This document shows positions 12,001-24,000 of a stretch of 64,000 bases of DNA, piece by piece. The notes below the pieces were generated by a model. It was not told the DNA's origin, did not search any database, and saw only the letters and a list, made by a program, of their open reading frames with translations. Source of the stretch: Romanomermis culicivorax (lineage: Eukaryota > Nematoda > Enoplea > Mermithida > Mermithidae); the NCBI GenBank assembly GCA_963922205.1, contig CAWUHX010000066.1:372001-436000 (forward strand). The letters are read 5' to 3'. The translations under genes were made by a program, and so were the position numbers. How positions within the stretch are numbered: position 1 is the stretch's first letter; every line of letters starts with the position of its first letter.

Positions 12001-15000
12001 CTTCAATTACTACTGAAATTCGTATATCTATTACTGGAAGCGTTTTATGCCGCAAGTCCTGAGCGGTGACTTACGTTTTCACATCGTTTTCGAGAATCAT
12101 TCTTCACAGAATCAAAATGTGCGTTTAACTCCAAACGAGTATGACTTACTGTAATCGAAAATTCATAGGCTGCTCAATAGTACAAACTCAATCGTGCCTA
12201 GAGTTCAGTTTCTGAGAGAACTTACCGTATACAAATCAGCGGATGCATGACGGTTTCGATAGCCAGCACGCAATACTGTATGGAAAGATAGGCGAAGTAG
12301 AAGCTGGAAAAGCCTCTGAAATATCCCCTAAAAGCGATAGACGCCAGGTTAATGCCACCCTGGACGACGCAGTGCAGAACCGAAACAGGTAACATCCATT
12401 TGGCCGCTTTGACGTTGGCCCACAAAGCGAAGCGTGAGCCCAAGTCATGGTTTCTCGATGTCAAGGTGAAACCACTCAAATGTCGTTCGTTTTGACATCG
12501 AATGACCACATAGACCAGGCATGTCGACGCCTGAACGGCTAGCATGGCATACACCACTACGTTGAGGGCGCCGTTGTCGACCAGGAAAGTGGCGTGGCAA
12601 TAGGCCAAAGTTGGAGGGATGTTGGGCAGGTTGGGCAGGAGGAGCGAAACGCAAGTCACAGCAGATAATATCCAGACCAAAAGACAACTGAAATAGTTAC
12701 ATGAAAGTAATTGGAGGTGGTAGATGAGTGGAAGCTTTACCAAGTCTATCCGCTGGCTTTAGTCTATACGAAGCTTCAAAGATGCCATGCCGTGAAAATT
12801 ACTCAAGATTTTATGATAAGTTTGATCTACAATTAACATCACAGACACCCAAAAAACGGCCGCCTATACCTACTTCGGAATTTCATGTATATTTGAAACT
12901 CATCGACTGGTTGGAACAACCTCATTCAAAACCACTTATTTTTGTTTTCTCATGGTCAACATTCTAGAGAAATCGACAAATTTTTGTGAAAATACGAAGT
13001 GGAAAGTCCATTTCCGACGAATCTTTATCAGATCACTGTCGATGACGCTTTGATTCTAATTAGTTTTAGACAAATGCCGCACCTTTGCAGCCCTCAATTT
13101 TAAGTAGTATTGTAAATTTTAAAAACCTGCTAAATTTATTGGGAACAGTAGCTTTTCTATCATCATCAAAACTTAAGGGTCATTTATATTTGCCTTTTTC
13201 GGCGGAAAGGAACGGAACGGAAGCAGTTTTTCCGCGCGTTGAGAGAGTATAGCAGTTTTCATCGCGCGGAAGGGTGATGAAAACTATAAATGAAGTCAAC
13301 CGAAGTCGACCGAACCGAAGCATTTCGATTACGTCGCGCAAAAAAATTTCGGTTTCGATCCCCCGTCTGTTCGCGTACTCCGACCGACAAATTCATTTTT
13401 TATTTTCGATATTTGAGCGAATTTCGCATGTTTTTTGATGCCTTAAAATTTTTTTGGCAAATTTAACGAGCCGGAACTACTTTTCTTGTTTTCATACGCA
13501 ATTTTCCGTCGCAATCACTGTTTTTTCCCGCCTATCTTTCCCCAAATGCGGGAAGGGGCCGAAATTTGCTTCCCTATTGTTCCCCAAGTCGTTTTTTCGC
13601 TTATAAATGCTAAAATACGCTTTATTCAAGTGTTTGTGGGCTTTCTCGAACATTCTGATATTTTAAGAGGTGTATTCATTCAAATCGAAAAAAAATATTG
13701 AAAGTTTCGAGTTTAAAGTCGTATATACTTGGAATTTGGAGAGGAATGGGGGGTGACCTCCCCCTCGACTTGGCCAACCCCCTTCTCAAGCCCTCCAGAC
13801 TCGGAAAAATTGGAGAAAATTTGGAAAAAATTGTTTTTTTTGGGAAAGTTTTCGAGTTTTTTAGACCTCCCCCAAATTTGGGGTTCACACCGCCAAGCAC
13901 CCGTTTTCCCTCAAATGGGATGTTTTGAGGAATAAAACGATATGAGGAAAAAGCTTTCGGCAAGATTTTCATTTTCGAAAAAAATTTTGGGAGTTCAGAA
14001 CCGAGAAGATCCATTTTGGTGAAAATTTTCCGGCGCCAAGTTTTCTATCAGGTGCGGCCGTAGCAAATTAACTTCCAACAGTTTCTATCAATTGAAATAC
14101 CCCATATCTTATTTTTATTAGCAAAAAAGTAAACATTTTTGGCCTTTTGCGGCGGAGTCCCAAAAATTCCAAAAAACCCGAAAATTAAGAATGTTTTGGA
14201 ACCCCCACCCCAAAATTTTGGGTTTACCCCTCTCCCCAACTGGTGGAACTTATTACAGGTATTGTTGTGGTGTGCCGATCGACTACAGTAAGCTCGTCAG
14301 CTTTTCAAAGTGATTTGTAAGAATGCATCGTTTCGGAGCTCAAAGTTGTTCAAAGTTGTCCGAAGGTTTACAACATCAAAGATTACACTCGCAGCAAGTT
14401 TGTGATAAAGTCAGTTGTTGTTTTGTTTGTCATAGTGAGCAGTCGGTTTTGTGATTGGCTCTGAGCATCGCTAGTAAATCGAAAACCAAGCGTGTGTTCT
14501 AGATGAGTCAAACTATTTGGAAAATAGTTTGAGTGAGCGAGTGAAACTCCTAAGCGGTTAAGAATATACGGCGCGAGTTTCGGCATCCGAAAACCTTTGG
14601 CGACCTGAGCGAAGATCCCTGGATAAAATTGACACAGCGCTCTCTACGAGCCCGTCAATCTCCTGCGTTCGACTATCGTTGCGTTGATTTCGTAAAACAC
14701 TCCGAGTGTTTCGTCTAAAGCGTTCTGCACGCTCTTCCACGTTCCGTACGTCTCTTCTAAAACGCGCGATAAATCGTCGAGCTACACAGCTAATTTCTCA
14801 TCTGCGTTCCGTCATCTATCATCTCATTTTCCCACGCACGACATAATTTGGTGACCGTACCAGCTCGTCTAAAGGTTGAGGAAACGCCGAAATTTGCGAA
14901 AAATCGAAAATCGGAAAAATGGAAGAAAACCGCACGCGTCGCTCTACTGCGCTCGGTTATGAAAAAGGTTTCTACAAGAAACTAGCGAATCCCGATAATC

Positions 15001-18000
15001 TAGAAATCGAAAATTTCGATTGCGAAAACACAAATCTACCGCTTCTCTACGAAGCAGATAAGCGTAATTTCGATCTACCGGAAACGTCCGCTCCGCTGAA
15101 AACGCGAAAAACCTCGCGATCTCTATCTCCGAAAAACGTCGAAAATCGAAAATTCAACTTTCTAAAACCGAAACCGAAGGATACCGATCCTCGAAAAATC
15201 TTCGATAATGACGCGTACATCGACGTAATGCAAAAATGCGATGCAGAAATGATAAATTTTCGTGGCGACGCTACTAACGCGTTAAGCGAAATCGTAACTA
15301 TCGCGACTCAACAGCGAAAACTTCTAGATGAGTTTAAAACCGAAATCGAAGCGATGCGAGCTCAGAAAGAAGAGCTAACGAAACCGAAGGTTCCCGAAAT
15401 CGAAAATATCGCGAGACCTTCGAGCTCTTACGCTCAGTCTCTAAAATCGACAAAACCGAAAAACGTCATTAGCGATCGAAAAAGTCAACTTAGTTTTCGT
15501 GGTATAATCGACGATGATGATGATCTGATCATCCCGACTCAAACTTTTGACCGCTCTAACGCGCTAAACGCGCTAAACTCTCAGATAAATTTTCCTTCTA
15601 TCCCACCTTCTCAGGTGCATAGATCTTTCGCCGATGACGAAACGAGAATTAAGACTATCTATAAAAAGATAGCGCCGCAAAAACTAGATAATTCGACTCG
15701 AAATCAACAAGTTTTGAAATTCTTCATTGCACTCGAAAACGAGTTCGGCCTCGATGCGTCTGAGTATGTGAAACTTCACACTTTGCGTCGCTTGACTTGC
15801 GATGGTGCCCTGAACACCATACGAGATGTCCGATCCTACGATGAAGCGAAACAGATTCTGATGTGTATGAATGCTCCGAATTGCGACCAAGATACGCTCC
15901 AATGCGAGCTCCAGTCTATCGCTCCTTTTGAAACCGAAGATCCGTCAGCTTTCTTAAATCGAATCAGTACCTACGTACATCTACTGTACTATGACAGAAG
16001 CGCTCAGTATCGCCATAGAAAAGTTATCACAACTTTTCTTTGGAAAATGCCTGAAATCTACAGAGTCTCGATTGACGCGAGTACTCTAGAAACAATCACC
16101 GACTTAGCTATAGCCGTCGCGAAAGTTCAGAAAATCCAAAGAGCCAATAAACAGTCAACTGTCAGAGTAGAACAACCTATACTGGTTAATACACTCGAAA
16201 ATCGGTCGGAAGAGCAACCAGCTCAATCGCGCTTCAGAGATGATTCGAAACCTCGTTTCAGAGATAACTCTCAATCCCGAAACAGAGATGACTCTAGACA
16301 GCGAAACAGCGTGAGGTTTCAAGAAAATTCGACTCTAACGAAGACTAAAGAATTGGAGGAAAGCATAAAACGAGTCCTAGAAAAGTTCGGAATCAGAGAA
16401 AATTCGCAAAATGCTAACAATTTCGAAAATCGAAGATCGCGATTCGATCGCGGGACGAGTCCGAACTTTCGGAATAGAGAAAACATTCCTATACGGGATT
16501 TCTCTCAGAATCGTAATTTCCAACGAAATCAGTCACGTGAACGACCCGTGAAATATTGCACCTATCATGGTCAATGTAAACACGACAGCTACGAATGCTA
16601 TCAATTGAAACCACAGGCTTCTCAGCCTCGGCAACAGCAACCGAATCATCAATGGCAAAATAACCATAATTGGCGTCCTCGTTTTCAACAAAATACGCGT
16701 AACTACACGCTCAATCAGAATCCAAATTTTGACCGAAATAACCGATTTTTCAATCGCGATAATCGAAACTATCAGAGAGATGTTGCAAACATTTCTCTCT
16801 GCGATTCCGAATCCCGACAAGAAAAGATAATCGAATAGCACTACTACTATCCGATGAACAACTCACAGTCTGTACAGACTCAGCTAACTTCTCCGAAATC
16901 TTCGCAACAAGTTTTGCCATCAGAAACCAAAACAGTGTCTAACTCACCTAAACCTTTCGTTCCGATGAAACCGACAACTAGTACAGCTAATATGCTAGAA
17001 CCGACAGAAGCTTCTAAAGCTACAAACTTCTTCGTCGCTCCGGGAATCACTGATTTCACAATCGAAAAACCTACTGAACCGTGGATCGCGAGATCTAGCG
17101 TGTGTCGAATCGAAGAATGTTCGCAAAAAGATATCAAATTGCTGAGCTTATACGCTCCTACTCGTGCTTTTCATATCGATGCCGAAATCAGAAAAACCAA
17201 AACGAAAGCATTAATCGATACCGGTGCTCAGTGTTCAGTCATTTCCTCATGTCTAGCTCAACGCTCTTTGGGGATTGACTATGATACTTTGGAAACATCC
17301 GCGCAGATAAAAGTAGCCGACGGTGCTATTGTCGATGCTAGAGGTCCGATAATCTTCAAAATCAGCTCATCTTTCGGAACGCATCTAGTACGATGCTGGA
17401 TTCTGCCTACTACAGGAGAGCAATGCCTCCTAGGAACCGATTTCCTAGTGCATCCAAGCGTTCGAGCCGTAATAAACTTTCGCGAAAATTTCATCAGAAT
17501 CGGAGACGTTCAACAAGAACTAAATCTAGTTTTGAAACCGACCGAAAAAGCGCCCTATGACGAAGTATTTTCAAATACTTCCACGGGACAAAGTCAAACG
17601 CAAATCGTAAAAATCGACAGATCGCTACCGATCTTGAATATCTCGTCATGCTACGTAGAACCGAATTGTCAAACCTGGGTAAACGGGAAAGTCTTCCCTT
17701 TCACAAATGAAAGCTTCAAAAGCGTCATAGTTCAACCCGTGAACTTCGGAAAAGAAAACTGGGAATATCCGATCGAACTTGCGATAATCAACATAACTGA
17801 GGGCAAATGTCCACTATTATTTGTCAATAATAGTGCGAACGGCATCCATCTAGAACCTAACCAGCTCATCGCTGAGGTTAAATTCAAACTCGAAGAATCG
17901 AAAATGACCGTTGCGTCGCTAAGCGATCATGAAGAAGATTATGAACCAGCAACGTTGGTTAAAGACCAGTCAACTATGTCCGAAGAAGAAAAACTTCAAC

Positions 18001-21000
18001 ACGCTCTCGAAAAAATGACCGAAAAGTCGAATATCGACGATGAAGATAGAAAAATCGCCATCGAAGTCTTCAAGCAGTATCGTGATGTTTTCAGTCTCCC
18101 TGGAGATCAGCCTACTCTCACTCACGAGTTAACGGTCTCTATAGACACCGGTGATGCAAAACCAGTCGCAAAACACTACTATCGTGCGCCGATTGAACAA
18201 AGACCAATGGTTCGTCAGAAAATCCAAGAAATGCTGGAAAAAGGCCTCATTGAACCTTCGCGATCACCGTGGGCAGCACCTATGTTTCTGGTAACGAAAA
18301 AAGATGGAAGTTGGAGACCCGTAGTCGACTATAGAGGTATAAATGAAGTTACTCCTAGCGATAAGTTTCCGATCCCGAGAATCGATGACTATCTAGATGC
18401 TCTAGGCAACGCAAGATTTTTCTCAACTCTAGACTTAAAAGCAGGGTATTGGCAAATCCCTTTAGACATCGCTTCACGCGATAAAACTACTTTCGTCAGT
18501 CAAGAAGGCTTGTTTCGTTTCAAAGTTCTACCTTTCGGTTTGAAAAATGCTCCCGCTGAATTTCAAAGACTAATGGAACGGATCCTGCATCCATACATCT
18601 GGAAAATCTGTTTGGTCTACATCGACGATATCATAGTCTTTTCGCAAACGTATAACGATCATCTAGCACACATCCAACTGATCTTTGATGCTCTTCGTGA
18701 CGCGAACCTAACGCTAAGACCTGATAAATGTGATTTCGTACCGAAACAAGTAAAATTTCTTGGTCACTTGCTAAGCGAAAATGGAATCTCGCCTGATCCC
18801 GAAAAAGTTTCCGCAATCGTAAACTATGAAATGCCAAAAACGGTCAAAGATCTTCAAAGTTTTTTGGGCCTTGTCCAATGGTGTAGACGATTCATACCGA
18901 ATCTTGCCACTCTTTCACGACCACTCTATCAACTTCTACGAAAAAACGCGAAATATGAGATAAGCGAAGAACATCGAACAGCGTTTAACGAGATTAAAAC
19001 ATCTCTAACCTCAACTCCTTTCTTGCAATATCCTGTCTATAACGACGAAAAATCGAAATTCATCATTCAAACTGATGCTAGCACAACTGCTATTGGCGCG
19101 ATTTTGTATCAAGAAAATGAAAATGATCAATGGGTCATCGCATATAATAGTAGAGTTCTGTCTGACGTAGAAACCCGCTACAGTACGACTGAGCGCAAAT
19201 GTCTCGCAATCGTAGAAGCTTTTCGGTGGTACAGACACTATGTCTATGGTCAAAAAGCGACGGTCAGAACTGATCATAAACCTTTGCAATGGATCAAAGA
19301 AGAAAACCATCGAAATTCGCGACTTCAAAACTTCGCAATAAAACTACAAGACTACGACTACCGCGTTGAATATGTAAAAGGCAAAGAAAATGCTTGTGCT
19401 GATTTTCTATCACGAAATGAACCTCGCGCTAGAGTGAAGTCAAAGACTAGTGAAGAAGTTACAAACGAAATATTCAGACCGACGTTTCGCGAAGGGAAAA
19501 AGACTGTCGTAGCGGCCATAACAAGGTCAATGACGCAAAAAGAAGAAAGAAATAAAGTGCCGAAGTTCGAAGAAGATTTCCAACAGCCTGAGAAACGGCT
19601 AGTAACCATAGAATCGCCAGAAGAAATCCGAGAAGCTCAAAGAAAAGACCCGTACATCGCGAAGTTGGTAAAAGTTCTGGAACAAAACCAAATCTCTACG
19701 ATTTCATCTGCTTTTCATACCGAAAACGAAATAGTGTACCGAACATCGAAACAAGCTAATACAGCTTCCGCGATAGTAGTTCCAACTACTCTGATTGAAA
19801 GTGTTTTGTATCAATTTCACGGCGCGAAGATTTTGAGCCATCAAGGTCATAGACGCACTACAGCGATGATTCGTCAGCATTTCTGGTGGCCGAAAATGGA
19901 AGAATCGATAATAAAGTGGATCAAAACGTGTAAAACATGTCAACAAACGACTTCTCAGTTGCCGAAACCACCTCCCTTGATGCCGATACAACCAAAATAC
20001 CCATTTGAAATCGTCGCAACCGACATAGTAAACATATCCCCTTTGGGTGAGAAAAGATCATACGTCATTGTATTTCAAGACTACTTCACTAAATGGGTAA
20101 GCGCTCATTTGATTCCGGATCAAAAAGCAGCCACTATAGTCGAAAGTTTCGTAAACAACGTAGTTTTGGTTCATGGCAGCCCGAAACATCTTCTATCAGA
20201 TCAGGGTTCAGGATTCACTTCAAACTTGATGAAAGACATCGCGAAACTCCTAAAAGTTCAGAAAATCAATACCACTGCGTATCATCCGCAATGTAATGGA
20301 ATGGTCGAAAGATTCAATCAAACGTTGATTTCGCAACTCAAAAAATTCACCGCTGAAGATCCCTATAATTGGGAACGATATCTACCTTTCGCGACATTCG
20401 CCTATAACGCTGTTCCTCACACAGCTACTCACTTTTCTCCGTTTCGACTTTTGCGAGGGTATGAACCCAGAATCGCTATAGACTTCGACTGCGCGAAAAG
20501 TCTTACATTACCGTTAAACTACGATGCGTATCAGTATATCTTCACGCGAGCGCAACTAACGCTATATAACGAAGTTTTCGAAAACTTAAAAAACGCGTCC
20601 GAATCACATAAACGATACTTCGATAAGAAAGCGAAAGAGCAAAAATACGATCTAAACGATCTCATACTGTTGCTTAATAACAAAAAAGCAACTAAAATCG
20701 ACAAAGACTATATCGGACCCTTCGTAGTGGTCGAAAACTCCGAAATTTCGAAAAACGTCATAACTATCGATAGTTTAGATTGTCCCAGACAATCTCAGAA
20801 AGTCTCACTTTCTCGCGTAAAGCCGTATTTGCCTCGAATGGCATTCGAAATTTTTAACGCGCAAGTCAGTGGTCCTCCACAACTGACTAGTCACGCGCTA
20901 CTGCATTGAGATCGAATTTTGTATTGTTCGTAAAATATTTATTTTCTACTTCGAAATCGATTCGTTTTTTATATTCCGTTTTCCGTTTCGTCTTCACCAT

Positions 21001-24000
21001 TTTGATCGTTTTGAACTAACCTATAACAGTCTTTCACTGACTAAAGGTAGTGTATAGCCGATTTGCGAGCTGCGATAAAACTCCGTTTCGAAACATGCTT
21101 TCGCGTAATCTACTGGGTGGCAAAGAAACCACGGCATCGTAAACATTTCAAATTTTTCTACGTCTCATCCGTATCGCCGAGATTTCTTCTACAGTTTGGT
21201 ATTGATCCGCTCAATACCTTTCGAATTTCGAGTTTCAAAGACTTCGCCAGAAGCTTTATATACGTTTCTCTACGAAACTTAAAGCTTGCATCCGCTGCAA
21301 ACTTTCCGATCTAACGCCTCCGTGGCTAAAGATTCCGTTCTAAAACACTGTCGCCTCCGCGGCTAAAGACTCCGGTCATCAAAATAAAGACTCTGGTCCT
21401 TCCGCTCGAAATCCAGCCTTGGCCATACATTCTGTAGAAAAAAATTTTTCTTTTTTTTTTGTTCCATATAGGAAAAAGTGCTGCCGTTGTTTCAAAGTAT
21501 CTGATCGCTGCCAAAGTCGAATGAAAAGGTCCGCCAAAGAAAGAAAGATCCTCTGCATCTAAAGAAAAAACCGCTCGTTCCCGAAGAGAGAAAATTCGAA
21601 TCGTTTGAGGCGATTTACATCGAAAGGGGGAGGAGTGTTGTGGTGTGCCGATCGACTACAGTAAGCTCGTCAGCTTTTCAAAGTGATTCGTAAGAATGCA
21701 TCGTTTCGGAGCTCAAAGTTGTTCAAAGTTGTCCGAAGGTTTACAACATCAAAGATTACACTCGCAGCAAGTTTGTGATAAAGTCAGTTGTTGTTTTGTT
21801 TGTCTTAGTGAGCAGTCGGTTTTGTGATTGGCTCTGAGCATCGCTAGTAAATCGAAAACCAAGCGTGTGTTCTAGATTGAGTCAAACTATTTGGAAAATA
21901 GTTTGAGTGAGCGAGTGAAACTCCTAAGCGGTTAAGAATATACGGCGCGAGTTTCGGCATCCGAAAACCTTTGGCGACCTGAGCGAAGATCCCTGGATAA
22001 AATTGACACAGCGCTCTCTACGAGCCCGTCAATCTCCTGCGTTCGACTATCGTTGCGTTGATTTCGTAAAACACTCCGAGTGTTTCGTCTAAAGCGTTCT
22101 GCACGCTCTTCCACGTTCCGTACATCTCTTCTAAAACGCGCGATAAATCGTCAAGCTACACAGCTTTGCGTCGTCATCTACTATCATCTTCAATTTCTCA
22201 CGCACGACAGTATGTTTGAAGCTCCTATTCAGTAATGTCTGTTGCACAGATTCATTTTCCAGTGTTTTAGAATATAAAAGTTCGAAAATTTTCGCGGCGA
22301 AATGAGAAGCTATTTAAAATGTACTAGTCGGATTTAAATTTACATTCAGATGTTGCGAAAACTTCATTTCATTTCATTTTTCCATTGAAACATTTTTTGA
22401 GAAAGATTTCTAAACTTTTCGAAGCAATTGTTTCCCTCTTAACATAAATTGAATTCGAAAGCTTAATGAAAGTATTTTTGCTGCTCGGTCAAATTTTTGA
22501 AAGCCTACGAATAAATAACTGATTTAAAAATTTTTCAAATGATGAATTTCTAGAAATTACGATTTTCGAACAAAAATTTCGAATATAATTTTTGGAATGT
22601 GTAAGTGTTGGGAAAATTGGTTTTCCAGCGCCGCAGAATGTTAACACCCAAAAATTTTTCCGGTGCCGAGCGCCGGAAATATAACATATTTTTTAGCCTC
22701 TCACTTCTCATCGTAGTTGCCTATACAGTCCATTTCTTATCTAATTAAAAATTCATTATGCTATTGGATAGTCTGCTAGAAAATTTGTTACACAATGCGT
22801 AAACTAAACTAAATTTTAATTTCTCTTCAATTTTAATGAGTTGATGTCTCTAAAAATATCAGAATGTTCTAAAAAGCTAAAAATACTTGAATAAAGCGTA
22901 TATGAGCATTTTCAAGCAAAAAATGACTTGAGGAGAATGGGGGAAAATTTAGACCCCTTTCCTCATTTGGGGAAATGTCCGGCGAGAAAAAAACAGTGCT
23001 GCGATGCTGGAAAGTCGATTTTCCGGAAATTTACTTCAAGAATTAGATCCACATTTTCTGTTCAAAAATTCGATGTTCTAGAAATTAAGAAAAGCTACGA
23101 GTACAAGTTTCGGGCAACTACTTCCATAAAGCTTTCGAATTCAATTTACGCTAAGGGAGGAACAATGGTTCCAAAAAGTTTAGAGACGTGTTGATTTTTC
23201 TGAAAAATGTGCTGAAATCCGCGCCCTAGATGGGTAACAAATAATGATGTTTGTTAAAGTCCTAGACATTAAAGAAAGTTTTGAAATTTGGACCCCCTAA
23301 AATTCGCCAAAATGCATCTGTTCCATATCCTTGCCATACGTGCACATAGAGCAGGTAGGGGAGTATACTCTCCGACCTGAGACCCTGTGCACCACCTCTG
23401 TTCCATATCCTTGCCATACGTGCACATAGAGGAGGTAGGGGAGTATACTCTCCGACCTGAGACCCTGTGCACCACCTGTCCCGAAAAAACACATCTCCCT
23501 GAAAATTTTCCAATATAGCTTTTTTGATGATTTTTATGCATATTTTGCAGAAAACACGTGCTTGCGGAACTTTCTTTTGTTTCTTTGCTCACCGACCCCT
23601 TATCCCCCCTGGATGAAAAGTCCGAGGACACCCCTGGAAAATTCTTGCAGTGTGTGTCTGATCCTAGCACCAAAATTTCTCCACTCTTCCAAATTTTTCC
23701 CCTCAAAAAGCAAGATTTGGCGGGAAAACAATGGTAAGAATCGAGAAAAACCATCCCGAAAACGAAATCCAATTTTTTGTGGGGCTGTCGATATATCCGT
23801 CTCAAATTAAATTTAATGATGGATGCAAGAATAATTTTTGTACGCAGAAATTAATAAAATTGCGCAATTTTTGTTTGAGTTTCAATTTCCACTTTTGATC
23901 GGAAAGTATAAGTGCGATTTTGCGGAGAACAACCGATGGGAAGCTCCAACCGAACCGAACAGAACGGAAATTTCGGTTCCGTTCCGTTACGTTCCGTGGA

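Larger units (their letters stand above)
14263..22209 (+). mobile_element. Intact Ty3/gypsy LTR retrotransposon (7.95 kb)
   Basis: A complete element. LTRs lie at 14263-14843 and 21636-22209, gag at 14919-16838 and pol at 16854-20909. A TGGTGACCG primer-binding site starts 6 nt after the left LTR, and the polypurine tract GAAAGGGGGAGGAG abuts the right LTR. A 4-bp duplication GTAT flanks it (14259-14262, 22210-22213). The LTRs differ by only a few substitutions plus one rearranged stretch near the 3' end, and both frames are open, so insertion was recent and the copy may be competent. Protease, RT, RNase H and integrase are in the Ty3 order. No envelope-like frame is seen between pol and the right LTR. 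It lies in intron 1 of receptor gene C, antisense to it. Confidence 0.95.

Noticed and set aside
14558-14740. 60-aa minus-strand frame present twice (also 21932-22114)
   Set aside because: The duplication is explained by the two LTRs; the frame is antisense in the LTR and shows no domain.
23269-23805. 178-aa minus-strand frame with repeated peptide
   Set aside because: The repeat is an 80-bp DNA duplication that changes frame; composition and lack of homologous pattern argue against a gene.
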